Part shown: positions 1 through 7,165 of the stretch, piece after piece | Numbering within the stretch: the stretch's first letter is position 1 | Layout: each line of letters starts with the position of its first letter | From: Sporichthya sp. | Lineage (GTDB): Bacteria > Actinomycetota > Actinomycetes > Sporichthyales > Sporichthyaceae | NCBI RefSeq assembly: GCF_013815995.1 | Contig: NZ_JACDFE010000003.1 | Span: 1 to 61,125, forward strand | Direction of reading: 5' to 3' | DNA: 61,125 bases | Made by a program: the position numbers and the translations under genes | The notes under the pieces: generated by a model | Databases searched by the model: none | What the model was told of the DNA's origin: nothing | Seen by the model: only the letters and a program-made list of their open reading frames with translations

Positions 1-348
1 TAGATCATTTTCCCGGCAGGTTCGCCTGGGACAGATACGCAGCGGCGCGGCGCAGGACCTCGTTCTCCTGCTCGAGCAGTCGGATCCGTTTGCGGGCCTC
101 GCGCAACTCGGCGTTCTCCGCCGCGCTTGTTCCGGGCCTGCGCCCGTCCTCGACGTCTGCGGCCTTGAGCCAGTTGTGCAGGCAGGACTCGCTGATCCCG
201 AAGTCCTTCGCGATCTGCCGCAGCTCCTGGCCGGGCTCACGGCTGCGGGCGACGCGAACGACGTCGTCGCGGAACTCTTTGGGGTGGGGTTTCGGCACAG
301 TGCACATCCTTCCAGCGGCACCTCTCGGCACCACAGTTCAGATGTCAC
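1..348 (-). mobile_element. IS3-family insertion sequence, partial (5' end only)
   Basis: The first OrfA of an IS3-type element runs leftward off the window. The upstream end lies near position 340-348, where a TG-rich stretch (TGAACTGTGGTGCC read on the minus strand) precedes OrfA; the exact terminus cannot be fixed because the other inverted repeat is outside. At the left edge the minus strand reads GGGAAAATGATCTA. OrfA stops at the TGA inside AAAATGATC, and an ATG for OrfB overlaps it. This A-rich overlap is the usual site of the -1 frameshift or reinitiation that makes the OrfAB transposase. Confidence 0.75.
5..298 (-). CDS. IS3-family transposase OrfA
   Basis: This is a 97-residue helix-turn-helix protein of the OrfA (HTH_Tnp_1) class, which binds the element ends together with OrfB. 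It begins PKPHPKEFRDDVVRVAR, the usual opening of actinobacterial IS3 OrfA proteins, contains the HTH segment IAKDFGISESCLHNWLKAAD, and ends in a leucine-zipper-like stretch (RIRLLEQENEVLRRAAAYL). I chose GTG at 298 because GGAAGG lies nine bases upstream. An in-frame ATG at 307 has no spacing from that site, and an ATG/GTG further up is less likely. OrfB is off the window. Confidence 0.85.
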   Translation of the reverse strand: MPKPHPKEFRDDVVRVARSREPGQELRQIAKDFGISESCLHNWLKAADVEDGRRPGTSAAENAELREARKRIRLLEQENEVLRRAAAYLSQANLPGK

Positions 349-461
349 CTACTCGTGCAGCAGACCCGGGTCGTACACCACTCTGCGGGACACCACTTGC
401 AATGCCGACGTAGAGGAGCCGATCGGCGGCAACCCGCGGATCGGGTGCTGCGCTGAAATGC
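349..461 (-). pseudogene. 3' fragment of a GIY-YIG nuclease-like gene, cut by IS21 and IS3
   Basis: When the IS21 element and one copy of its 6-bp duplication are removed, this stretch joins in frame to the fragment at 3213-3376. The combined minus-strand reading gives GIYGWHF followed by a stretch ending LLYVGIA. The GIY and YVG motifs about 20 residues apart are the hallmark of the GIY-YIG nuclease fold. After YVGIA the sequence soon reaches the IS3 end, so the catalytic Arg and Glu region is missing. Two insertions have therefore destroyed the gene. Assignment rests on these short motifs only. Confidence 0.6.
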
Positions 462-1434
462 TGTCAAGGGACACGAGGATCTGCCCAGTGGCGGTCATGA
501 GAACTGCCCGGTGATGGCCACGAGAACTGCCCGGTGATGGCCGTGGGATCTGCCCTGGGCCGACCATCACCGGTCGCTCTTGGGTCAGGTCAGCGGCTGG
601 ACTCCTTTCCCGGCGAGGGCTTTGGCTCAGGCGCACGCTGTCGCCGGTGGTCTGGCAGACGTGGGCGTGGTGTAGCAGCCGGTCGACCGTGGCTGTGGCC
701 AGGGTCTTGGGCATGAGCTCATCGAACGCGGCGGGGTGCAGGTTGGACGAGAGCGCGACCGAGCGTTTCTCATACGCGGCGTCGACGAGGCGGTAGAGGC
801 CCTCGGCGGCGTCCTGGGCCACGGGCAGCAGGCCGACGTCGTCAACGACCACGAGCTCGGCGCGCAGCACTCGGGCGATGGCCTTGGACACGCTGTCATC
901 GGCGCGGTGACGGCTGACCAGGACCCCGAGTTGTTCCAGGGTGAACCAGGCCACCTTGAGTCCCTGTTCCACGGCGAGCTGGCCGAGGGCTTCGAGCAGG
1001 AACGTCTTGCCGGTGCCCGAGGGCCCGCAGATCACCAGGTTCTCCCGCCGGTGAATCCACTCCAGGGTCCGCAACGCCTGCTGGGTCGGGGCCGGGACGG
1101 AGCTGGCCGCGGGTTGCCAGGCCGCGAAGGTCTTCCCGGTCGGGAACGCCGCTGCGGCGCGGCGGGTCGCCAACGCCGAGCGGGCCCGACCGGCGGCCTC
1201 CTCGACCAGCAGCGCCCGCAGCACCTCGGCCGGGTCCCAGCGTTGGGCCTTGGCGGTGGCCAGGACCTCGGGGGCGTGGCGGCGGATGTGGGGCAGGCGC
1301 AGGGTGCGCAGTAGTGCTTCCAGGTCATCGGGCAGCGGGGGTGCCGTGGGCACCCCGGCGGCCGGGCTCAGTTGCGTGCCCCGCCCGATGCCGGCCGCCT
1401 TGCCGGTCGCGCTCACCTTGGTGGCCGCGGTCAC
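349..1434 (-). CDS. istB: IS21-family helper ATPase IstB, frameshifted C-terminus
   Basis: This AAA+ ATPase helps the IstA transposase choose and engage target DNA. Walker A is GPSGTGKT (about residues 138-145) and Walker B is VVVDDVGLLP. The GTG start at 1434 overlaps the istA stop (GTGA). The open frame is 361 residues against about 250-265 usual for IstB, because it runs through the left IS end into host DNA. Dropping one T from the run at 621-623 changes the frame so that the protein ends LAGKGVQPLT at a TGA at 585-587, inside the element and like ordinary IstB tails. A one-base insertion there is therefore likely, replacing the last dozen residues with about 90 foreign ones. Confidence 0.85.
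   Translation of the reverse strand: MTAATKVSATGKAAGIGRGTQLSPAAGVPTAPPLPDDLEALLRTLRLPHIRRHAPEVLATAKAQRWDPAEVLRALLVEEAAGRARSALATRRAAAAFPTGKTFAAWQPAASSVPAPTQQALRTLEWIHRRENLVICGPSGTGKTFLLEALGQLAVEQGLKVAWFTLEQLGVLVSRHRADDSVSKAIARVLRAELVVVDDVGLLPVAQDAAEGLYRLVDAAYEKRSVALSSNLHPAAFDELMPKTLATATVDRLLHHAHVCQTTGDSVRLSQSPRRERSPAADLTQERPVMVGPGQIPRPSPGSSRGHHRAVLMTATGQILVSLDSISAQHPIRGLPPIGSSTSALQVVSRRVVYDPGLLHE
456..461. repeat. 6-bp target-site duplication AAATGC, left copy
   Basis: AAATGC directly abuts the left end of the IS21 element and is repeated exactly at 3213-3218, abutting the right end. IS21-type elements make 4-8 bp duplications. Confidence 0.85.
481..555. repeat. IS21 left multiple terminal repeats (4 copies, 23-bp period)
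   Basis: CTGCCC recurs at 481, 504, 527 and 550, exactly 23 bases apart, each within a longer similar unit (ATGGCCACGAGAACTGCCCG type). Such arrays bind IstA in IS21 elements. They match, inverted, the array at the right end. Confidence 0.85.
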
Positions 1435-3023
1435 TGGGTCACCTCGATGTCCAGCTCGGTGATGCCCAGCTCGGCGATGCCCACGCGGTCAGGTCCAGAT
1501 TCACCGTGGGCGCCTGGGCCGCAGGGGCCGGGCAGGGCCGACCAGGGGGCGGTGCCCTGGGACAGGCTGCGGTCCTCGCCGGCCTGATGGACACCCCCGC
1601 CGCTGGTGCGGGCGCGGTGGGCCAGGATCGAGGCCAGGTCGGTCTCGGCGAAGCGGGCGTTGACTGCGGCGTGGCCCAGGGCCCAGTCCACCGCGACCGG
1701 ATCGCCGAGCTTGGCCAGCGCGACCGCGGCGGCCATCTTGACCCGCATCCGGCCCGCGCCGGCGCCGGCGGCCTCGGTCAACCACAGCCGGGCACCGTCG
1801 CCGAGGGCGAGGAATTCCACCTCTGCATGGGTTCTGGGCCTCGGGCCACGTTGCAGCGCCCCGGCAGGGGCCGGCGGGAAGTGCGCGTCATCGATCTTCG
1901 GGCTGCCCGGACTCGCGCGGTGGTGGCGGGCCACCTCGACCGGCCCGCCCGCCCCGACGTGGACGATGACGATCTGCTCGTCGGCGCCTTGGCCGTGGAC
2001 CCGCACCCACACCGCTTGGCCGAGCAGGGTGTGCGGGACGGAGTATTGCGCGCCGTCCAAGGACACCATCGGGGTCCGCGCGGCGACCATGCGGGTCACC
2101 CCGAACGCGACCGTGTGCGCCGTGGCCGGCAGCGGGTGCAGCCGGCCCTGTTCGTGGGCGAGCATCTCCACCGGCGCCCGGCGGGTGACCCGATGCACCC
2201 GCGCGTTCACCGTGTCGCAGAACACCTCACACGCGCTCTCCAGTTCGGCGAAGGAACCGTAGGTCTCCAACAGGTTCGTCTCGGTGGGGACCAGGTCGGC
2301 CTTGGCCAACTTGACCGTGTTCTCACTGCCACCCTTGGACGCCGGGTCGGCCGGCTCGCAGGTGTGCACCGTGACCGAATAGTGCGCGGCGAAGCCGACG
2401 GGCTGCGGGTTGCGCACCGCCATCCCAGCGATGTGAGCCACCGTCACGGTCTTCTCGTTGTCGGTCAACACATACGTCGGCGCGCCACCGAGGCGCCGCA
2501 GCGTGACATCCAGGGCGGCGAACACGCTCGGGGCGGTGCGATCCCGCAAGGCCAGCACGACCCGGAACCTCGACCACGCCAACCAGGCGCAGAACAACAC
2601 CGTCTTGCGCCCGGCGATGACCGGGCCATCGCCGAAGTCGTACTGCAGCCACATGCCCGGCTCGGTCACCCAAGGGCGGTGCACCCGGGCCCGGCCGAGG
2701 TTGAACACGGCCTTGGCCTCGTGCACCGCTCGGCGGGTGGTGCGTTCTGAACCCCGGTAGCCCAGGGCGAGGAGCTTCTCGTGGGCCTTGTCCGCGCGGA
2801 TCTTCCCGCGCGAGTGCACCACCCACTCCTCGACCTTGGGCAGGTACTCATCGATGAGCTGCGGACGAACCGCGGCCCGGTCCAGACGGCCGCCGGCTTC
2901 CCGCGCGGCGACGTAGCGCGCCACGGTGTGATGCGAACACCCCGCCAACTCAGCGGCATCCCGCAACGACCCGGTCAGATCGAACGCTTCCAGAATTTCC
3001 ATGATCTCCCCTGCACACTTCAC
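1431..3023 (-). CDS. istA: IS21-family transposase IstA
   Basis: This 530-residue DDE transposase cuts and joins the element ends. It has an N-terminal HTH (AAELAGCSHHTVARYVAAR). The catalytic-core acidic residues lie in WLQYDFGDG, VLTDNEKT and KGGSENTVK. A C-terminal part contains a beta-barrel-like segment (MVSLDGAQYSVPH). The GTG start at 3023 has GAAGGGACACC upstream; an ATG at 3002 behind GGGGAG is the alternative. Its stop overlaps the istB start, as usual for this family. No frameshift is visible in this gene. Confidence 0.92.
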   Translation of the reverse strand: MKCAGEIMEILEAFDLTGSLRDAAELAGCSHHTVARYVAAREAGGRLDRAAVRPQLIDEYLPKVEEWVVHSRGKIRADKAHEKLLALGYRGSERTTRRAVHEAKAVFNLGRARVHRPWVTEPGMWLQYDFGDGPVIAGRKTVLFCAWLAWSRFRVVLALRDRTAPSVFAALDVTLRRLGGAPTYVLTDNEKTVTVAHIAGMAVRNPQPVGFAAHYSVTVHTCEPADPASKGGSENTVKLAKADLVPTETNLLETYGSFAELESACEVFCDTVNARVHRVTRRAPVEMLAHEQGRLHPLPATAHTVAFGVTRMVAARTPMVSLDGAQYSVPHTLLGQAVWVRVHGQGADEQIVIVHVGAGGPVEVARHHRASPGSPKIDDAHFPPAPAGALQRGPRPRTHAEVEFLALGDGARLWLTEAAGAGAGRMRVKMAAAVALAKLGDPVAVDWALGHAAVNARFAETDLASILAHRARTSGGGVHQAGEDRSLSQGTAPWSALPGPCGPGAHGESGPDRVGIAELGITELDIEVTQ

Positions 3024-3119
3024 GGTGTCCCTTCTCGGGTGGGCGGCGCTTCAGCACCGTCACCGCACCCGAGAAGGGGCCTCAGCCGCGGGACGCGGCG
3101 AGGCAGATGAACTCGTGTC

Positions 3120-3212
3120 GGGCAGATCCCATGACCGTCAGCGGGCAGTTCTCATGGCCGCCAGCGGGCAGTTTCGTGGCCGTCTCCGGGCAGCTTCTCG
3201 TGGCCGCTGTCA
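3120..3212. repeat. IS21 right multiple terminal repeats
   Basis: GGGCAG recurs at 3120, 3143, 3166 and 3188 (spacings 23, 23, 22) inside similar 23-base units, the inverted counterpart of the left array. The outermost unit ends CTGTCA at 3207-3212. Confidence 0.85.
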
Positions 3213-3376
3213 AAATGCCATCCGTAGATGCCGGCCCCTGTCGGCACCGGGCATGGGGTGTGCAGCACCTCGGCGCGGCTCCACAACTGCGGCGGCGCCG
3301 ACAGCTCGTCGAGGACCCGGCTGATGTCAGCTGCCTCCGAGCGCATCTCCCCAGTCTGTCCGATGGCGCGCCGCAT
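3213..3376 (-). pseudogene. 5' fragment of the GIY-YIG nuclease-like gene
   Basis: From an ATG at 3376 (or 3346) the minus strand reads about 50 residues ending CPVPTGAGIYGWHF at the IS21 junction, then continues in frame in the fragment at 349-461 once the IS is removed. The first six bases (AAATGC, 3213-3218) are the right copy of the target duplication. The GIY motif is present here and YVG is in the other half. The product is inactive because the IS splits the nuclease motif. Confidence 0.6.
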
Positions 3377-3414
3377 TCGAGCTCAGCACAGCCAGCGTTG
3401 ACTACGGTCTGCTC

Positions 3415-3967
3415 GTGATCCTGCGCTGCACGGCCAGGCTGTTCACCCTGCTGCGGGTCGCCCGCCGCCGGATCGACTAGCACCCCGCCTCCCCCGAGGA
3501 CTGGCACGCCAACCTGCTCTGGATAGACGGGCGCAAGTGCCTGCTCATGACCCACGCAGGACCTTGTTTTCGGTGTTCGCGCCAGACGTCCTCGTCGGCG
3601 ACCTGCGCCCTCTCGGCCCGTTCCTGATCGGCCCAATCCACGCCACCCTGGCTGCCGAGGGTCTGCGAACCGACGCCCTCGGCCACCTCGATCCTGACGA
3701 TGGCCCTGACCCCGTCCCCCTGGGGCCAACTCAGGTTGACACGGCCATGACGAGCTGCACCTGGCCAAGACCGCCGACCGCGGCGTCCTCGGGTCGATGA
3801 ACGAAATGGCGTACCGCTGTGAGTGGATCGTGGGCCAAGGCGGCGGCCTCGCGCACCTCGATCTCGACGCACTGCAGCACCACCTGCAGCGCACCCCCAA
3901 CGGCGCCCGGGGCTACGCCGACCCCGTCGAGCTCGCGCGGGACTGGGCTATGCGAACCGCCGACTGA
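3415..3967 (+). pseudogene. Degenerate DUF6933-type gene
   Basis: Pieces of one protein appear in shifting frames on the plus strand. Starting at GTG 3415 there is ILRCTARL, then an in-frame TAG at 3478, then SPEDWHANLLWIDGRKCLL, then a frame change near 3562 into LFSVFAPDVLVGDLRPLGPF. A further change near 3745 leads to LAKTADRGVLGSMNEMAYRC and a stop at 3967. The order and the motifs (ANLLW, LFSVFAP, AKTADR.VLGSMN) match the small DUF6933 family of unknown function, from memory. At least one stop and two frameshifts make it a relic. Confidence 0.55.
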
Positions 3968-4247
3968 GCACCGCAACGGAACGGATCCGGTCGCCCGACC
4001 GCGGCGAGCGTAAGCCGAGCAATTCGCAGCTCGAGAGGGTGCCCACACATACCCGAGTCGTTCTTGCCGCCTGCCGCGGCGGCGGCGCGGGCACCGAGAG
4101 CGCGAGGACGTGTCCGCCCGGGCCCACCGTCGTGTGCGCCCGTCCGTCGGCGTCTCTCGACAGGTCCGCTGCCGAACTGCTACCAAAACGATCAAAAGGG
4201 CCAGTTCCGGTAATCCCGAAACCGGTCTCTGACCTGCACTGATGGGG

Positions 4248-4272
4248 TGGAGCTGAGGGGATTTGAGCCCCT
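4248..4272 (-). other. tRNA 3'-end fragment (T arm plus acceptor strand), possible att remnant
   Basis: On the minus strand AGGGG-CTCAAAT-CCCCT forms a 5-bp T stem with a 7-base loop, followed by CAGCTCCA, which looks like an acceptor 3' strand. No matching 5' acceptor strand (GGAGCTG), D arm or anticodon arm is found upstream, so this is not a full tRNA. The loop has C where T54 is expected. Such 3' pieces are commonly left as attachment sites by integrated elements; here the link to any element is inference. Confidence 0.4.
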
Positions 4273-4389
4273 GGCCGCCTCGATGCGAACCCATGAGCAA
4301 ACCGATCCGGGCCTCCTGATCGATCTCGGGGCGGCGCGAAATTCATTGACCCTGCTGGATGGCCAACAGCCGACCCTCGTGCCCTCCGC

Positions 4390-4446
4390 CTATCCGACGG
4401 CGGCAGCCAGGAAGAGCGTATAGGCGCGCACACTGAGGCGGCCCAT
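4390..4446 (-). other. 18-codon open frame, probably a gene-start remnant
   Basis: An ATG at 4446 behind GGGAGGCAGTGACG opens MGRLSVRAYTLFLAAAVG and then stops. The strong ribosome binding site downstream of the thiolase stop suggests that the start of a further gene of the same operon was cut off at the island edge, which lies next to the tRNA fragment. It could also be a meaningless short frame. From 4273 to 4389 I see nothing supportable. Confidence 0.3.
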
Positions 4447-4466
4447 CGTCACTGCCTCCCGGGAGT

Positions 4467-5606
4467 TCACAGCAGCTCGAGGATCGTGGTGTTGGCTTGG
4501 CCGCCGCCCTCGCACATCGTCTGCAGGCCGAATCGGATGCCTTTGTCGCGCATGTGATGGACCAGGGTCGTCATCAGTCGCGCGCCGGAGCCGCCCAGGG
4601 GATGCCCCAAGGCGATCGCCCCGCCATTCGGGTTGAGCAATTTCTCGTCCACACCGATCTCCCGCGCCCACGCAAGAGGCACCGATGCGAACGCTTCGTT
4701 GCACTCGAAGGCACCGATCTCCGACAAGGGAAGTCCGCTCTTGGCCAGGGCCTTGTGGGTCGCGGGGATCGGGCCGGTGAGCATCGGCATCGGTGCCGAC
4801 CCGGACACGACCGCGGTGTGCACCCGCGCGATCGGCGTGAGCCCCAGGGAGCGCGCGCGCTCCGAGGTCATGATCAGCAGTGCGGCTGAGCCGTCGGAGA
4901 TCTGCGAGGCGTTGCCGGCGGTGACGACGCCGTCTTCCTTGAAGGGCGTCACCAACGTGGCGAGCTTCTCGATGGTGCCACCGCGCCGGACGCCCTCGTC
5001 TTGGCACACCTGGCCCGCCTCGGTGGGGATCGGCACGATCTGGTCGTCGAAGCGCCCCTCGTCGATCGCGCTCGCCGCTTTCTCGTGCGATGCCAGCGCG
5101 AACTCGTCAAGCCGCTGCCGGGAAAACCCCCACTCCTCAGCGATCTGCTCCGCACCCAAACCCTGGTTCGGGAAGTCAGCGCCGTAGCGGGCGGCGTACT
5201 TCTCGCCGAGCGGGTTGGCCGTGACGGCCGATCCCATGGGGACCCGGGACATCGACTCCACCCCACCCGCGACGGCGATCTCGTACTGACCGCTCACGAC
5301 GCCGGCCGCTGCGAAGTGCACGGCCTGCTGGGACGACCCACACTGCCGGTCCACGGTCACCCCCGGGACGGACTCGGGGTACCCGGCCGAGAGCAGCGCG
5401 GTCCGAGCGATGTCGAAACTCTGCTCCCCGATCTGGCCGACGCAGCCCCAGATGACGTCGTCGACACTCGCGGGGTCCAGGCCGGTGCGCTCCACTAGTG
5501 CCTCCAGCACGAAGGCGGACAGGTCCGCCGGGTGGACGGCAGCCAGGCCGCCGTTCCTCTTCCCGACCGGGCTGCGCAGGGCAGCAACAATGACGGCGTC
5601 ACGCAT
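4467..5606 (-). CDS. Acetyl-CoA acetyltransferase / 3-ketoacyl-CoA thiolase
   Basis: A complete 379-residue thiolase, expected to cleave a 3-ketoacyl-CoA with CoA in the last step of a beta-oxidation turn. The catalytic residues are all present: Cys89 in DRQCGSSQQA, His335 in GGAIALGHPLGGSG and Cys365 in MCEGGGQAN. GAGGAGTCGAAC precedes the ATG. It is the last complete gene of the long minus-strand operon beginning near 15.85 kb, 46 bp after the SnoaL-like gene. Its closest relative in the window is the truncated thiolase at 43.9 kb. The sequence resembles FadA5-like thiolases of steroid side-chain degradation, but substrate cannot be read from it. Confidence 0.9.
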   Translation of the reverse strand: MRDAVIVAALRSPVGKRNGGLAAVHPADLSAFVLEALVERTGLDPASVDDVIWGCVGQIGEQSFDIARTALLSAGYPESVPGVTVDRQCGSSQQAVHFAAAGVVSGQYEIAVAGGVESMSRVPMGSAVTANPLGEKYAARYGADFPNQGLGAEQIAEEWGFSRQRLDEFALASHEKAASAIDEGRFDDQIVPIPTEAGQVCQDEGVRRGGTIEKLATLVTPFKEDGVVTAGNASQISDGSAALLIMTSERARSLGLTPIARVHTAVVSGSAPMPMLTGPIPATHKALAKSGLPLSEIGAFECNEAFASVPLAWAREIGVDEKLLNPNGGAIALGHPLGGSGARLMTTLVHHMRDKGIRFGLQTMCEGGGQANTTILELL

Positions 5607-5652
5607 GTTCGACTCCTCGGGAGTTCTGAATGGGGCAGAAGCGGAGCTGCGC

Positions 5653-6045
5653 TCAGCCCTGGTGGAGCCCTTGCGAGTCGTGGCAGTAGACGCGGATCTC
5701 GGCGATCTGGCCCTCGCGGACCAGCGACTCCTCGGCCAGCACGACGTCCTCGCCGGTGCCGAGGGCCCGCACGCGCAGAATCGCGATCACGCGGTCTCCG
5801 TCGGCGATGATGCGCTCGACGACCATCTTGGCCACGTCGAGGTGCTGCATCGCGTCCCCGGCAAAAGCCTGGAAGGCTTCGCGCCCCTTGTAGGTCCCGC
5901 CGTAGGGCAGGAACGACGGCTCGGTCACCAAGATGTCCTCGGCGAGGAGGCCGAGGACTGTCGCGAAGTCGCCCTGGCCGACGGCGTCGTACATGCTGAC
6001 CAGCAACGCACGACTGGCCTCGGTCTCGGATGCGAGCGATGTCAT
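5653..6045 (-). CDS. SnoaL-like / NTF2-fold protein
   Basis: A 130-residue single NTF2-like domain (MYDAVGQGDFATVLGLLAEDI at the start, then PYGGTYKGREAF and VVERIIADGDRVIAILRV). Family members are small cone-shaped enzymes or binding proteins such as limonene epoxide hydrolase, ketosteroid isomerase and polyketide cyclases. Residues that would decide between these are not evident. I chose ATG 6045, preceded by GAGAAGG, over an upstream in-frame ATG near 6216 because the family starts here. A 127-bp gap separates it from the reductase gene upstream. Its place in the operon suggests an isomerase or hydrolase step. Confidence 0.75.
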   Translation of the reverse strand: MTSLASETEASRALLVSMYDAVGQGDFATVLGLLAEDILVTEPSFLPYGGTYKGREAFQAFAGDAMQHLDVAKMVVERIIADGDRVIAILRVRALGTGEDVVLAEESLVREGQIAEIRVYCHDSQGLHQG

Positions 6046-6172
6046 GTGCGATCCCTTCTCCGGTTGGGTTCTCTCGGTCGAACCACCTTGCTGACGACGT
6101 GTTGCTTTGCCTGGCCGGCAACTATCCCGACCACCGCACCGACTCGCCCCGTCAAGGACAGGACCATGCGGA

Positions 6173-7165
6173 TCACAGGTCGAGCTCCAACGAGTCCCCG
6201 GCCGCACGGGAGACACAAATGAACATCGTGTCCTCGGCGGCCCGGTCGGCCTCGTCGAGAATCTGGTCGCGATGCAGGATCGCTCCGGAGATCACGCGGG
6301 TCTCGCAGGTGCCGCAGATGCCCTCGCGGCACATGGAGAGCACGTCCAGACCCTCGTATTCGAGGGCGTCGAGAATGCTCTGGTCTGCGGCCACCCTGAT
6401 CGTCCGCCCGCTCTGGTGCAGGACGACATCGAACGCCTGGTCGGCATCGGTGGGAACGGCCACCGACCCGGCGGAGAAGCGCTCCACACGCGGCGCGGCC
6501 AGGCCCCGGCTCGCGCTGTGCTCCGTCAGGGCGTCGAGCATCGGACCGGGACCGCAGGCGTAGATCTGTGCGTCCGCCGGGATGTCGGCGAGCAGGCCCC
6601 CAAAGTCAAGGAGACCGTGCTCGTCCTGGGGACGGAGCAGCACGGCGCTCCCGTGGTCGCTCAGCACGTCGAGGAAGGCCATCGACGTACGCGTGCGCCC
6701 GCCGTAGACGAGCCGCCACGGAACTCCGCGTTCCTCCGCGGCGGCGATCATCGGCAAGATCGGGGTGATGCCGATCCCACCCGCGATGAAGACGTAGCTG
6801 GGAGCCGGCTTTAGGGCGAAGTGGTTGCGCGGCCCGATGACGTCCAGCTCGTCCGCTTCCGTCACTAGGTCGTGCACGTAGGCGGAGCCGCCGCGGCCTT
6901 CGGGTTCGCGCAGCACGGCGACGCGCCAGCTCGCCCGGTCCCCCACATCACCGCACAGGGAGTACTGCCGGATGAGGTCCGGGCGCAGGACCAGGTCGAG
7001 ATGGGCGCCGGGCGTCCACGCGGGGAGGTCGAGTCCCTGCGGGTCGCGCAGCGTCAGAGCGACCACGCCGTCCGCGAGCGCTTCCTTCGCCACGATCTTC
7101 AGCCGGAGACGCGTCGGATCGTCCGCCGGCGCGGTCGACGCAGGCCGAACCGCGTCCACCGTCAT
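6173..7165 (-). CDS. Flavin/[2Fe-2S] oxygenase reductase (phthalate dioxygenase reductase type)
   Basis: A 330-residue electron-transfer protein. The N-terminal FMN-binding barrel carries RQYSLCG, the NAD(P)H domain carries GGIGITPILPM and YACGPGPM, and the C-terminal plant-type ferredoxin domain has CREGICGTC plus a downstream Cys in FICVSRA. This domain order (flavin, nicotinamide, ferredoxin) is that of the vanillate-demethylase/phthalate-dioxygenase reductase group rather than KshB, whose domains are similar. It would pass electrons to a Rieske oxygenase such as the one at 39.9 kb or possibly to the P450s. The ATG at 7165 overlaps the preceding stop by one base (TGATG). Confidence 0.9.
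   Translation of the reverse strand: MTVDAVRPASTAPADDPTRLRLKIVAKEALADGVVALTLRDPQGLDLPAWTPGAHLDLVLRPDLIRQYSLCGDVGDRASWRVAVLREPEGRGGSAYVHDLVTEADELDVIGPRNHFALKPAPSYVFIAGGIGITPILPMIAAAEERGVPWRLVYGGRTRTSMAFLDVLSDHGSAVLLRPQDEHGLLDFGGLLADIPADAQIYACGPGPMLDALTEHSASRGLAAPRVERFSAGSVAVPTDADQAFDVVLHQSGRTIRVAADQSILDALEYEGLDVLSMCREGICGTCETRVISGAILHRDQILDEADRAAEDTMFICVSRAAGDSLELDL

Larger units (their letters stand above)
462..3212 (-). mobile_element. Complete IS21-family insertion sequence (2751 bp)
   Basis: The element starts TGTCAAGGGACACGAG at 462. Read from the other side it starts TGACAGCGGCCACGAG at 3212, so both ends begin 5'-TG as in IS21. It carries istA and istB on the minus strand, multiple terminal repeats at both ends, and a perfect AAATGC duplication in the flanks. 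The intact duplication suggests a fairly recent insertion. It interrupts a GIY-YIG-like gene. The frameshift in istB may make it defective. Confidence 0.9.

Noticed and set aside
481-555. Possible CRISPR array (four units, 23-bp period)
   Set aside because: The units are near-identical throughout with no separate spacers and are mirrored at the other IS21 end, so they are transposase-binding repeats.
1314-2750. A 478-codon plus-strand gene inside the IS21 element
   Set aside because: Antisense to istA, which has complete transposase motifs.
4240-4345. Complete tRNA gene on the minus strand
   Set aside because: Only the T arm and acceptor 3' strand can be drawn; no D arm, anticodon arm or 5' acceptor strand is present.
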